A DNA stretch of 64,000 nt from Flammeovirgaceae bacterium UBA2786 (GCA_002352225.1 DEIA01000047.1:12364-76363), one strand, 5' to 3'; counted from the first letter of the stretch, positions 43,464-52,950 are shown. The notes: generated by a model from the sequence alone, not told the origin. Numbers and translations are program-made.

Positions 43464-45266
43464 ATGTCAACGGCAGCAGAATTAAAAAAAACAATCAAAG
43501 GAGGCGAGTTTCTCATTCGCGAAACACTGGCGCAGGAAGTTTTTATTCCTGAAGATTTTAATGAAGAGCAAAAAATGATTGCACAAACGTGCAAAGATTT
43601 TTTGAAACAGGAGATACATCCACGGTTGGATGAAATCGATTCGATGAAGAATCCGCAATTGATGCCGCAACTCTTAGATAAAGCAGGAGAGCTTGGGTTG
43701 CTCGGCACTTCTGTTCCGCAGGAGTTTGGCGGTTTCGGAATGGATTTTAATACCACCATGCTGGTAGCTGAAGTGTTGGGTGCCGGTCATTCTTTTGCCG
43801 TTGCTATTTCGGCACATACCGGTATTGGTACCTTACCGATTCTCTATTATGGCAACGAGGCGCAAAAGAAAAAATACATTCCGAATCTCGCCTCAGGCAA
43901 ATGGAAAGCGGCCTATTGTTTAACGGAACCTGATTCGGGCAGTGATGCCAACTCGGGCAAAACAAAGGCTGTGCTTTCGGCTGATGGAAAACATTACGTG
44001 ATCAACGGTCAGAAAATGTGGATCACCAACGGTGGTTTTGCCGATGTGTACGTAGTGTTTGCAAAAATCGACAATGATAAAAACCTAAGTGCATTCATTG
44101 TTGAAAAGGCATTTGGCGGCATTACCATGAATGAAGAAGAAAAAAAGATGGGTATTAAGGGATCTTCTACCCGCCAGATATTTTTTAACGATTGTAAAGT
44201 ACCCGTAGAAAACCTGTTGAGCGAACGTGAGAATGGATTTAAGATAGCAGTAAACATTCTGAATGTCGGTCGCATTAAGCTGGGTGTTGCTGCGGTAGGA
44301 GGAAGCAAGATGGCCATCTCCAAGGCGGTAAAATATGCAACCGAACGCAAACAATTTGGTGTAGCTATTGCCACTTTTGGCGCTATTCAACATAAGATTG
44401 CCGATGTGGCCACACACATCTTTGCTTCCGAGTCGGCACATTATCGCGCCAGCCAGAATATTGATGATGCATACAATGCATTTGTAGCCGGAGGAATGGA
44501 TTCGGGTAAGGCTCGTTTGAAAGCGCTGGAAGAATTTGCCATTGAGTGTGCTATTCTTAAAGTACATGGTTCGGAAGTGTTGGATTATAGTGTGGACGAA
44601 GGCGTGCAAATTTATGGCGGTATGGGTTTCTCGGCCGAAGGTCCGATGGATCGTGCGTACCGCGATGCGCGTATCAACCGGATTTTTGAAGGAACCAACG
44701 AAATCAACCGCCTGCTTACTATCGACATGTTGTTAAAGCGTGCCATGAAGGGACATTTAGACTTGATGAATCCAGCCATGGCTGTGCAAAAAGAATTGAT
44801 GTCGATACCCGACTTTGGCAGCGATGATGATACTGCCTTGTTCGCCAAGGAAAAGAAAGCCTTACGTAATCTCAAGAAAGCCGGCCTGATGGTTAGTGGT
44901 GCAGCCGTTCAAAAATTTATGATGAAGCTATCGGAAGAGCAGGAAATTTTAATGAACCTGGCCGATATGCTGATTGAGGGTTATGCGGCTGAGTCTGTAT
45001 TGTTGCGCGTAGAAAAGCTAATCAGCATGCGTGGTGAGCAAGCCTGCGAAATAGAAAAAGAAATGGCATTGATTTATTTGCATCATGCCATAGAAAAAGC
45101 TGCTGCTGCCGGCAGGAGCGCCATCACTTCTTTTGCCGAAGGCGATGAGCAACGCCTGATGTTGATGGGCTTAAAACGATTCACGAAAGTCGAGCCCTAC
45201 AATTTGAAAAATGCAAGACGCAAAGTGGCGAAACATATAATCGAGAAGGGCGAGTATCCGTTTTGA
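43464..45266 (+). CDS. Acyl-CoA dehydrogenase (long form)
   Basis: 600 aa FAD enzyme for the first step of beta-oxidation. Signatures AAYCLTEPDSGSDANSGKT (FAD/substrate), WITNGGFADVYVVFAK and EGVQIYGGMGFSAEGP with YRDARINRIFEGTNEINR. The C-terminal extension (about 430-600) beyond the core matches VLCAD/ACAD9-like proteins, which favour long chains. The catalytic Glu is expected in the IFEGTNE region. Last gene of the operon, followed by a strong terminator. An upstream 25-bp A-rich leader separates it from the gene-less repeat. Confidence 0.95.
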   Translation: MSTAAELKKTIKGGEFLIRETLAQEVFIPEDFNEEQKMIAQTCKDFLKQEIHPRLDEIDSMKNPQLMPQLLDKAGELGLLGTSVPQEFGGFGMDFNTTMLVAEVLGAGHSFAVAISAHTGIGTLPILYYGNEAQKKKYIPNLASGKWKAAYCLTEPDSGSDANSGKTKAVLSADGKHYVINGQKMWITNGGFADVYVVFAKIDNDKNLSAFIVEKAFGGITMNEEEKKMGIKGSSTRQIFFNDCKVPVENLLSERENGFKIAVNILNVGRIKLGVAAVGGSKMAISKAVKYATERKQFGVAIATFGAIQHKIADVATHIFASESAHYRASQNIDDAYNAFVAGGMDSGKARLKALEEFAIECAILKVHGSEVLDYSVDEGVQIYGGMGFSAEGPMDRAYRDARINRIFEGTNEINRLLTIDMLLKRAMKGHLDLMNPAMAVQKELMSIPDFGSDDDTALFAKEKKALRNLKKAGLMVSGAAVQKFMMKLSEEQEILMNLADMLIEGYAAESVLLRVEKLISMRGEQACEIEKEMALIYLHHAIEKAAAAGRSAITSFAEGDEQRLMLMGLKRFTKVEPYNLKNARRKVAKHIIEKGEYPF

Positions 45267-45305
45267 CCCCAACCGCTCTCCAGCGGAGAGAGGCTTAGAT
45301 CAATG

Positions 45306-45333
45306 AAAAACCCGGGAGCTATTCCGGGTTTTT
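45306..45333 (+). terminator. Rho-independent terminator of the beta-oxidation operon
   Basis: AAAAACCCGG (45306-45315) pairs with CCGGGTTTTT (45324-45333), ending in T-rich sequence, about 40 bp after the acyl-CoA dehydrogenase stop. A weaker hairpin CTCTCC/GGAGAG sits just upstream at 45276-45290. Confidence 0.88.
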
Positions 45334-45365
45334 CGTTCAATTATAAGCGGCTATTAAAAAATACT

Positions 45366-45378
45366 ATATTGTCAATAT
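45366..45378. promoter_or_regulatory. Palindrome overlapping the start codon of the small ORF
   Basis: ATATTG, T, CAATAT (45366-45378) is a perfect 13-bp palindrome whose last two bases belong to the ATG at 45377. Operators over the start of the first gene are usual for autoregulated toxin-antitoxin operons. Confidence 0.4.
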
Positions 45379-45562
45379 GAAAGTACTTCGAACCACGCCC
45401 GAGAAAATTGCTGACCTGCGACAAGCGCATTTTGAATCGTTGCGGCCTGAAGAGCGCCTGGCTATTTTAAGAAAGTGGATGCAGCGTCTCGAAAAACCTG
45501 ATTTCAATTATTCTTATAAAGGACTAAAGTTAGTGGTAAAAAAAGGAAATGAGTTTATTTAG
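45377..45562 (+). CDS. Small protein, possible antitoxin partner
   Basis: 61 aa, basic and helical (TPEKIADLRQAHFESLRPEERLAI). It overlaps the nucleotidyltransferase gene by 14 bp, so the two are translationally coupled. Size, charge, coupling and the palindrome over its start fit an antitoxin or partner subunit. No known antitoxin fold recognised with certainty. Confidence 0.7.
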   Translation: MKVLRTTPEKIADLRQAHFESLRPEERLAILRKWMQRLEKPDFNYSYKGLKLVVKKGNEFI

Positions 45563-46025
45563 CCCTTTTCATGAAACGTTGGTTCGTACCCTCCTGAAAA
45601 ACGAGGTAAACTTTGTCATCATTGGTGGTTTTGCCGCTATTTACTATGGCGTGAGTCGTGGAACTGGTGACCTTGATTTGCTGATTGAGCCCTCGCAAGA
45701 AAACGGACAGCGTTTACTGAACGCTTTTCGCGAACTTCAATTAGACATTGGCGATTTGCAACCGAAAGAATTCGAGAAGCCTTTATTTCTGGCTTTTGGC
45801 TTTGAGCCTAACGCGGTAGATGTATTAACTTTTACTCCAGCCGTTAACTATCTGCAGGCCCGCGAGAGTTCTCAGTTCTTTACTATTGGAAATGATCGGG
45901 TACCCGTTATTGGTATTGAGCTGCTAATCGAGAATAAAAAAAATCTAAATCGCCCGGGGCCCAAAGGTCTGTTGGATGAATATGATGTACAAGAGTTAAC
46001 GCGCATAAAAAACAAATTGGAGTAA
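45549..46025 (+). CDS. Nucleotidyltransferase-fold protein, possible toxin
   Basis: 158 aa. A pol-beta-like nucleotidyltransferase core: IIGGFAAIYYGVSRGTGDLDLLI places GG at 26-27 and the metal-binding DxD at Asp41/Asp43, with a third Asp92 in AVDVLTF. The active site is thus complete, so it is probably catalytic. The architecture resembles AbiEii/DUF6036- and MNT-like nucleotidyltransferases that modify tRNA or proteins in toxin-antitoxin pairs. C-terminal EYDVQELTRIKNKLE is typical of that group. Encoded with a 61-aa partner, downstream of a terminator, an isolated two-gene module. Confidence 0.85.
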   Translation: MSLFSPFHETLVRTLLKNEVNFVIIGGFAAIYYGVSRGTGDLDLLIEPSQENGQRLLNAFRELQLDIGDLQPKEFEKPLFLAFGFEPNAVDVLTFTPAVNYLQARESSQFFTIGNDRVPVIGIELLIENKKNLNRPGPKGLLDEYDVQELTRIKNKLE

Positions 46026-46189
46026 GTAAGCATTCTGAACGCAGCAAGGCCTCAATGCCTGTAGCTCCTTCAGATTAACAAAGTCGGTCTATTGTTTTTC
46101 ATCCATATCCTAAAAAACATATTGGTCAAAGCATCTGATTATAGTAGCTTTAACCGCATAAGGCAATAACCACAATCCATACTTTAATT

Positions 46190-49147
46190 ATGAACGCTGC
46201 TCATAAAATTACTCTTTCTGCTGTGCTGATGTTTTACTGCATAGCCGCAATAGCACAACCCGCACAAAAACCTATTACATGGAAAGATGTTTCTTCCTGG
46301 AAATCTGTCTCACCTTTTAGCGTAACTATTTCGCCTGATGGCAAATGGGTTGCCTATTCGCTACTCCCTGTTGACGGAGACGGTGAATTAATTATTCAGC
46401 AGGTAAGAGGCTCTGACAAAAAAACGTATCCTGTCGGAAGTACATCATCCGTTACCTTTTCATTTTCAGAAGATGGAAAATGGATAGCCTTCAAAGAATA
46501 TCCGAAAAACACTGAACGAAAATCTTCTGCAAAAACCCCGGGCAAGCAACTTTTTGAAAAACTTCACGTGGTAGATCTCTCATCGGGGAAAAAGACCGAG
46601 TATGAGAAAGCCGGATCATTTGCTTTTAGTGGTGATTGGGCTGGCCATATTGCCATTCAAACTGTAAAAGAAAGAAGCGGCCCGGGCAAACCCGATGACC
46701 CAAAGGGTTCCGATCTTTTGTTGATTGAACTCGCCAGCGGAAAAAGTCAGAACATAGGCAACGTTTCAGAATTTGCCTTCAATAAAAAGGGAAACTTTCT
46801 TGCTTACACCATTGATGCCGCCAATCAAGCCGGGAATGGTTTGCTTCTGTACACAGTTGCTACCGGACAAACACGTATAGCAGACAGTGATAAAGCACGG
46901 TATCAATCATTGAACTGGACCGAAGAGGGCGATGCGCTTGCTGCGTTAAAACTGGTAAAAGACAAAAAATATAAACAAGATAAAGGCGGTGTAATAGGAG
47001 TAAAAAATCTTTCTGCCCCTTCTCCGTTTGTTGTTATTTACGAGGCAGCAAAAGATTCTATCAGGTTTCCGAAAGGAATGACTATTAGCCCTAACCGTAA
47101 ACCGTTATGGACTGACGATTTAACAAGATTGTTGTTTGGCATACACGACCTTGAGCTGGCTAAAAAAGAAGACAAGCCTAAGGCCGCTGAAAAAGATTCT
47201 ACTGCTGTTTCGGATGCCGATAAGCTGGCCAAAATAAAATCCGATACCGCCATTAAATCCATTGCCGATTTACAAAAAGCTATCTCCAAATTAGACGCAA
47301 AAAAATCCGATGCGCCCAAAGGCGATACGATAAGACCAGACATGACCATCTGGCACTGGACGGATACACGCCTGCAATCGCGCCAGCAACGAATGGAAAC
47401 CCAGGATAAAAATTTTAGTTACTGGGGTATGTGTCATGTTGCTTCAACATCCTTTACAAGGCTGAATGACGGAACATTAAAAACGCTTTCGCCAATGCCC
47501 AAACAACGCTATGCGCTGGCAACCGATAACAGCGCGTATGAATTAGATAATGCGCTAGACGGGCAAACATACATAGACGTGTATGTGGTTGATCTTAACA
47601 CCGGATCAAAAACCCGTGTGTTTGAAAAACTATATATCCCATCATTCTGGTCTAACCCGCGCCCCTCGCCCGATGGAACAAAATTCCTCTATGGAAAAGA
47701 AGGGCATTACTATGTGTACGACATTGCTACCAAAAGCCACATTAACATCACAGAAAAACTGAAAACTTCTTTTGTAAACACCGAAGACGATCATAATGTA
47801 ACAAAACCCCTTACCCCTGCGATAGGTTGGAGTCTTGATAATAAATATGTGCTTATCCGCGACCTGTGGGATATCTGGCAGATACCTGTAAACGGAAAAG
47901 AGGCAGCCGTAAACCTTACGGTGAATGGCCGGAAAGAAAAAACCCGGTATCAATCACGCTTTACATTAGATGCCGATGAAAAAGGAATTGACCTGAAGAA
48001 GCCACAATACATTCGCACGTATGGCGAGTGGAATAAAAAAAGCGGCATTGCGCGGCTTGAGCCCGGCAAGGCTGGTCTTGCGCCTGGCACAAAAACTTTG
48101 CTGTGGGAAGATGCCAGTATAAACTGGCTATCGAAAGCAAAAAAATCGGAAGTGTATCTGTTTGGCCGTGAAAAATTCAATCAGCCTACCGAATTTTTTG
48201 CCGCTGATGCTCAATTAAAAAATACCGCGCAAGTAACTGCAAATGCACCGGCAGCAAACAAATACCAATGGTCGGCCGGAACGCAGTTGGTAGATTATGT
48301 TTCAGATAAAGGCGACACGTTACAAGGCGCTTTATTTCTTCCTGCCGGATATGAGAAAGGGAAAAAATATCCCACCGTAGTTTACTATTATGAAAAGTTA
48401 TCGCAAACGCTGCACAGTTATGCTAATCCTAATTTTCCCGGAGGCGGATGGAATCCGAATGTATACACCAGCAATGGCTATGCCGTTTTCATTCCAGACA
48501 TAGTGTATAAAATGGACGACCCCGGCATGTCGGCTGTATGGTGCGTTATTCCAGGAGTAAAAGCAGCCATAAAAACCGGTGTGATTGATGAAGGTCGTAT
48601 CGGCATTCACGGCCACTCGTGGGGCGGATATCAAACTTGTTTTCTGGTTACACAAACCGGCATGTTTAAAGCTGCTGCTGCGGGCGCACCCCTTACCAAT
48701 ATGGTATCTATGTATGATTTGATCTACTGGAATTCAGGTGGTGGTAACATGTCTATTTTTGAAGCTTCGCAAGGGCGTTTTACCGGTGGCCCGTGGGATA
48801 ACTGGGATGCCTACCTGCGTAACTCACCCGTGTATCATGTTAAGAAAGTAACCACTCCGTTGCTCATGCTGCACAACGATAAGGATGGAGCTGTTGATTT
48901 TACACAGGGCATTGAGTTTTACAATGCTTTACGCAGACTGAAAAAACCTGTTGTGCTAATGCAATACAAAGGCGAGAACCACGGCCTTGCCAAACTCGAA
49001 AACAGAAAAGATTATGCTGCACGCATGATGGAGTTTTTTGATTACCATCTGAAAGGGAAAGCTCAGCCCGATTGGCTGAAGCAAGGTGTTGACCACCTGA
49101 AACTGAAAGATCATTTAACAGAGCGAGTATTTGATCTGGAAAATTAA
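46190..49147 (+). CDS. Secreted S9-family peptidase, long form
   Basis: 985 aa, signal peptide MNAAHKITLSAVLMFYCIAA. A large beta-propeller (about 35-700) contains a Lys/Asp/Ala-rich insertion (about 320-375, e.g. KSIADLQKAISKLDAKKSD) not usual for S9 peptidases. The alpha/beta-hydrolase domain (about 720-960) has catalytic Ser in GHSWGGYQT, Asp in HNDKDGAVDF and His in YKGENHGLAK. Probably an exported oligopeptidase or dipeptidyl peptidase. Monocistronic with its own terminator. The 164 bp before it hold no gene. Confidence 0.92.
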   Translation: MNAAHKITLSAVLMFYCIAAIAQPAQKPITWKDVSSWKSVSPFSVTISPDGKWVAYSLLPVDGDGELIIQQVRGSDKKTYPVGSTSSVTFSFSEDGKWIAFKEYPKNTERKSSAKTPGKQLFEKLHVVDLSSGKKTEYEKAGSFAFSGDWAGHIAIQTVKERSGPGKPDDPKGSDLLLIELASGKSQNIGNVSEFAFNKKGNFLAYTIDAANQAGNGLLLYTVATGQTRIADSDKARYQSLNWTEEGDALAALKLVKDKKYKQDKGGVIGVKNLSAPSPFVVIYEAAKDSIRFPKGMTISPNRKPLWTDDLTRLLFGIHDLELAKKEDKPKAAEKDSTAVSDADKLAKIKSDTAIKSIADLQKAISKLDAKKSDAPKGDTIRPDMTIWHWTDTRLQSRQQRMETQDKNFSYWGMCHVASTSFTRLNDGTLKTLSPMPKQRYALATDNSAYELDNALDGQTYIDVYVVDLNTGSKTRVFEKLYIPSFWSNPRPSPDGTKFLYGKEGHYYVYDIATKSHINITEKLKTSFVNTEDDHNVTKPLTPAIGWSLDNKYVLIRDLWDIWQIPVNGKEAAVNLTVNGRKEKTRYQSRFTLDADEKGIDLKKPQYIRTYGEWNKKSGIARLEPGKAGLAPGTKTLLWEDASINWLSKAKKSEVYLFGREKFNQPTEFFAADAQLKNTAQVTANAPAANKYQWSAGTQLVDYVSDKGDTLQGALFLPAGYEKGKKYPTVVYYYEKLSQTLHSYANPNFPGGGWNPNVYTSNGYAVFIPDIVYKMDDPGMSAVWCVIPGVKAAIKTGVIDEGRIGIHGHSWGGYQTCFLVTQTGMFKAAAAGAPLTNMVSMYDLIYWNSGGGNMSIFEASQGRFTGGPWDNWDAYLRNSPVYHVKKVTTPLLMLHNDKDGAVDFTQGIEFYNALRRLKKPVVLMQYKGENHGLAKLENRKDYAARMMEFFDYHLKGKAQPDWLKQGVDHLKLKDHLTERVFDLEN

Positions 49148-49199
49148 ATGGTGATTGCCCAGAGCAGATGGGTCTGGTTAAAAAATTTAAGACACATGA

Positions 49200-49227
49200 A
49201 AAGCCCGGAAAAATTTCCGGGCTTTTT
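49200..49227 (+). terminator. Rho-independent terminator
   Basis: AAAGCCCGGAAA (49200-49211) pairs with TTTCCGGGCTTT (49214-49225), followed by T. It ends the S9 peptidase gene and, with its symmetric A/T flanks, could also act on the convergent OsmC gene. Confidence 0.88.
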
Positions 49228-49264
49228 GCTTTTGATGATGAACGTTAATAGAAAGCATTTTCTT

Positions 49265-49675
49265 TCAAACCAACTTTGCCTCCAGTGTAATTTCTGTATT
49301 CAGTAATTTTGAAATCGGGCAATTAGCCTTGGCATCAGCCGCACACGCCTGAAACTTATCGGTTGAGATACCCGGCACCCTGGCAGTTAAATCCAGATGC
49401 GAGTTGGTAATGGCTCCATCTTCAAAATTAATTGTACACTTCACAGTAAGGTCATCGGCTGTAAAGCCTGCTTCGTTCAATACAAAACTTAGCTTCATGG
49501 CAAAGCAGCCGCTGTGTGCGGCAGCAATCAACTCCTCGGGGTTAGTACCTACCCCTTCGGCAAAGCGCGAGTTGAATGAATATTGTGTACTGTTCAATAC
49601 AGTGCTGGCGGTAGATACTACCCCTTTTCCTTCTTTACCGGTTCCTTTCCAATTGGCAGTGGCTGATCGTTTCAT
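49265..49675 (-). CDS. OsmC-family peroxiredoxin
   Basis: 136 aa, cytoplasmic. Reduces organic hydroperoxides with two catalytic cysteines: Cys57 in AAAHSGCFAMKLS and Cys119 in AKANCPISK. Arg37 and the PEELIAAA motif (Glu47-48) complete the OsmC signature. Length is standard. Monocistronic, convergent with the S9 peptidase gene. Confidence 0.94.
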   Translation of the reverse strand: MKRSATANWKGTGKEGKGVVSTASTVLNSTQYSFNSRFAEGVGTNPEELIAAAHSGCFAMKLSFVLNEAGFTADDLTVKCTINFEDGAITNSHLDLTARVPGISTDKFQACAADAKANCPISKLLNTEITLEAKLV

Positions 49676-49728
49676 AATTCTTATTGTTTAATTACGCGAT
49701 CAAGATACGTCTGATTTTCCTTCTTTAG

Positions 49729-49857
49729 AAACTGGATTTTGGGGCATGTCCGTATGTGGTAGATGTTTCAGAACCCGAATACCTGGCCGAAATAAAAGGA
49801 ATCCTGAGGGGTGTTTCTAAAACATTTATTCAAACCATAATTAATGAGGACAAGTGA
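49729..49857 (+). pseudogene. Remnant: 3' end of an unidentified gene
   Basis: After TAG 49726-49728 the frame runs 42 sense codons to TGA 49855-49857 with natural-looking protein (FGACPYVVDVSEPEYLAEIK, then GILRGVSKTFIQTII). There is no ATG or plausible start. It is probably the C-terminal end of a gene whose 5' part was lost. Confidence 0.4.
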
Positions 49858-49859
49858 AG

Positions 49860-52472
49860 TTATTCGCTTCGTAATGTCTCTGCCGGATTAGTATTTGCCG
49901 TCTTAAAAGTTTGAGAAGCAATGGTGAACAGCCCCAGTGAAACCAATAAAACCACGCTGATCACTACATCCCAGATATTAAGTCGCACGCTGTAATATTG
50001 AAGCGAAATCAGTACCCGATTCGATATAAGCACAGCCAGCGGTATGGCAAATAAAAATGACCAACCCATTAAGCGGGCATAATCTTTAGAGAGCAGAAAG
50101 GCAATACCCGTAGTGCTGGCACCCATTACTTTTCTAATGCCCACTTCTTTTGTGCGTTGCTCTGAAGTATACACGACCATGCCCAGCATACCCAACAATG
50201 AAATAGAGATAGCCAGCAAGCCAAGAAACCCAACAATTTTTAATAGCACACGATAAAACCCATACGCCTCATCCAGTTCATCATGAAAAAATTTGGCCTG
50301 AAGAGGTTCGTGGCTTAGTGTTTTCCAAAGAGCCTCCATCTGGCTGATACCACTGAAGGCGTCCGTAAAAGAAACTTTCAGGTTTGCATACTGAAAACGG
50401 TTTGGGTTTATGCGCAACATAAAATTTTTGATCGGGACTTGAAGCGAGGCAAAATTGAAATTTCTGAGCACACCAATTATTTCAAGATCTATTCCATCAA
50501 CTGTAAATGTTTGGCCCAACGCATCGTGTGCACTGATAATATTATGCGTTTTTAGAAACTCTTCATTCACAATCATGTGTTGCTCATGCTGCCACGTACC
50601 ATCAGGAAAATTCTTTCCGGCTAATAGCGTAAGCCCGGTGTTGTCAATGTAAGGTTGATCTACAAAAAGCTGATAAACCTCGGTTGAGTCGGCCTTTCCA
50701 TACGGATAAACCATAGTTGATGAATAATCAACACCCAAAATATTTGATGACATTGAAATGTTTTGAACGACCGAAAGATTTTCAAAGGTTGTTTTAAATG
50801 CATCCGGACTTACATCCTGTAGATTAACATCCAGTATGTTTTCCTGCTGAAATCCATAATCAAAATTTAAAGTATACCGATACTGTCGGCTGAAGACCAC
50901 TAAGCCAAGCAGGAACATGAACGATAGTGCAAATTGAAAAATGGTTAGCCCTTTTCTAATACGCATACCGGAAAAACCTTTTGCCCCTGACTGGCTTTTA
51001 AGTGCTTGCACCGGGTTGAGACCGGAAAAATACAGCGCTGGAAAAAACCCGGCCATTAAGCCCGTGAGCAAGGCAAAGCCCACAAACATCGCTACCATTG
51101 ACCAGGTAAGGCTTAGATCAAGTGCCGAAGCATCGGCCAGCATACTCAAAAATTCTGTGCGCACCATAAAAAAGAGAAGCAATGCGCCTAATAATGAAAT
51201 GAATGTGATAATCACCGTTTCGGTGATGAACTGAACGAAGATGTGGTTCTTCAATCCGCCCATGGTTTTGCGCAAACCAATTTCTTTAGAACGCTTTAAA
51301 GCGCGCGCAACAGAAATGTTGGTGTAATTGAAGCAGGCGGGCAAAAGAATGAGCAATGCTATTATTCCAAAAACGGTAAGCCCGACATAATCCCACACAG
51401 GCCCGGGCGCGTTACTCAAATCCGGACCAGGGCTAATATCTTCTAACGGTTGCAGTTGAAATGTTGCTTTCACGTTAGCATCGGCCGGGTAGTTGGCTGC
51501 GGCAATTTTCGCCAATGCATGCTCAATATTATCGCGATCAAAATTTTGGGGCAGCTGAACGTAGAGATAGTTGTTTCTGTAGTTTGTCCATGCCGTTTTA
51601 TTAGACGCTTCGCTTAGTGAAACCGGAAGTGAACTGTAAGACGCCAGCGCATCGAACTCAAAATGGGTGTTCTTGGGTAAATCATTGATGATACCCGTTA
51701 TTTCAAAAACACCCAGATTCTTTAGCTCGATGGTTTGACCGAGCACATCGGTTTTGTTAAAAATCTTTTTTGCCAGACGTTGTGTTAAAACCAGACTGTT
51801 GGGTCTTGTTAGCGCAGTGGATATGTTGCCTCGTTCTAACGGAAAGTTGAAGAGTGTGAGAAAAGGGGGCTCAGCGTAGTAGCCGTTTACCATAAGATTT
51901 TCTTTTTCCAGAACAGCCTCGGCATTAAAAGCAGAATTGATCCGTGTTGATTTTTCAATGATTGAAATTTCAGGTTGAAGGCTTTCCTGTAAGGGCGCAG
52001 GCACAGAGGCCATATCCCTGCTTTTGATTCCTTCTGTTCGGGTAGATATTATCCGATAGATGTTTTCTTTATTGGGGTGAAAGTTATCGTAGCTTAACAC
52101 ATAACTATACAGGGCAATTAACAGCAGCCCAACACACATGCCAATGGATAACCCCATTGCATTTACAACAGAAAAGTATTTATGACGATAAAGCGATCGG
52201 GCTGACACCGTGAGATAGTTTTTGAACATAGCCATTGATATCGCACTTGATGCAAATTGCCCCACACGCGAATCCCGCTTTCTTTTTTTTAATGCATAAG
52301 AAAACAGAAATTGTAATACCTGCTTCCAGTAAATCAGTTTTGCACGAAAAACGGATTTGGTTTCAATATTTTTATAAAACCATTCATCCATATCGCCCAA
52401 CAAATCGTCTACAAATGCTGTACCGGCAAACCATTCAAAAAGTTTTCGGGCTAGTTTAGGGGGTTGGTTCAT
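49860..52472 (-). CDS. FtsX/MacB-type ABC transporter permease with PadR-linked prefix domain
   Basis: 870 aa. The N-terminus PPKLARKLFEWFAGTAFVDD, then LLGDMDEWF, is the permease prefix domain 2 consensus as I know it. Two MacB/FtsX halves follow (RALKRSKEIGLRKTMGGLKN and EQRTKEVGIRKVMGAST mark their cores), with large periplasmic domains between. It is a homologue of the permease at 27042-29732 but with a different prefix. Coupled to its PadR gene by a 4-bp overlap. Probably exports or senses a peptide or envelope-damage signal. No ATPase gene nearby. Confidence 0.93.
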   Translation of the reverse strand: MNQPPKLARKLFEWFAGTAFVDDLLGDMDEWFYKNIETKSVFRAKLIYWKQVLQFLFSYALKKRKRDSRVGQFASSAISMAMFKNYLTVSARSLYRHKYFSVVNAMGLSIGMCVGLLLIALYSYVLSYDNFHPNKENIYRIISTRTEGIKSRDMASVPAPLQESLQPEISIIEKSTRINSAFNAEAVLEKENLMVNGYYAEPPFLTLFNFPLERGNISTALTRPNSLVLTQRLAKKIFNKTDVLGQTIELKNLGVFEITGIINDLPKNTHFEFDALASYSSLPVSLSEASNKTAWTNYRNNYLYVQLPQNFDRDNIEHALAKIAAANYPADANVKATFQLQPLEDISPGPDLSNAPGPVWDYVGLTVFGIIALLILLPACFNYTNISVARALKRSKEIGLRKTMGGLKNHIFVQFITETVIITFISLLGALLLFFMVRTEFLSMLADASALDLSLTWSMVAMFVGFALLTGLMAGFFPALYFSGLNPVQALKSQSGAKGFSGMRIRKGLTIFQFALSFMFLLGLVVFSRQYRYTLNFDYGFQQENILDVNLQDVSPDAFKTTFENLSVVQNISMSSNILGVDYSSTMVYPYGKADSTEVYQLFVDQPYIDNTGLTLLAGKNFPDGTWQHEQHMIVNEEFLKTHNIISAHDALGQTFTVDGIDLEIIGVLRNFNFASLQVPIKNFMLRINPNRFQYANLKVSFTDAFSGISQMEALWKTLSHEPLQAKFFHDELDEAYGFYRVLLKIVGFLGLLAISISLLGMLGMVVYTSEQRTKEVGIRKVMGASTTGIAFLLSKDYARLMGWSFLFAIPLAVLISNRVLISLQYYSVRLNIWDVVISVVLLVSLGLFTIASQTFKTANTNPAETLRSE

Positions 52473-52795
52473 TTCACCGAAAGGTTAATTTTTGAAAGAC
52501 TCCACAACTCATCGCGCACGCTTTTCGCTTCGGCTACAGCCTTTTTACCCGCTTGTGTTAATTCATAAAATCGTTTACTCCGTCCGCCCCTTTCCTGGGT
52601 AGCTCCACCCAGCCACGATTTCAAAAATCCTTTTTCTTCTAATCGTGTAATAGTAGAGTGCAGAGCTCCAATGCTGATGCTTCGGTTACAGCGGTTCTCC
52701 AAATCCTGTTGAATAGAAACCCCGTAGGCCTCATCGCCTAGCGTGGCTATGGTTAATAACACCAACTCTTCCAATTCGCCCAGATATGTCTTCAT
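52469..52795 (-). CDS. PadR-family transcriptional regulator
   Basis: 108 aa winged helix: YLGELEELVLLTIATLGDEA, GVSIQQDLENR, SIGALHSTITRLEEKGFLKS, then RSKRFYELTQAGKKAV (wing and C-terminal helix). It overlaps the permease gene by 4 bp and a 20-bp palindrome lies 6 bp before its start. Probably an autorepressor of the padR-permease operon. Confidence 0.93.
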   Translation of the reverse strand: MKTYLGELEELVLLTIATLGDEAYGVSIQQDLENRCNRSISIGALHSTITRLEEKGFLKSWLGGATQERGGRSKRFYELTQAGKKAVAEAKSVRDELWSLSKINLSVK

Positions 52796-52801
52796 AAAAT
52801 G

Positions 52802-52821
52802 CGTTAATGAGGCAATTAACG
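52802..52821 (-). promoter_or_regulatory. Probable PadR operator
   Basis: CGTTAAT (52802-52808) and ATTAACG (52815-52821) form a perfect 7-bp dyad with a 6-bp centre, 6 bp upstream of padR. Position mirrors the dyad before the other PadR gene, but the sequence differs. Confidence 0.55.
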
Positions 52822-52950
52822 AAAGTGCCGGATATTTGTTTCTGTTTTTCAGAAGAAATATTTCAATGGATGGTTGTGTATCTTTAGTGAACTTCTTTCT
52901 GGCTCCTTTTTACCATAATCTTTCAGGCTCGTATCATTACCGAAAACAGA

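Noticed and set aside
45276..45290. CTCTCC/GGAGAG hairpin as a second terminator
   Set aside because: A 6-bp stem with no T run; the real terminator is at 45306-45333. It may be a scattered repeat.
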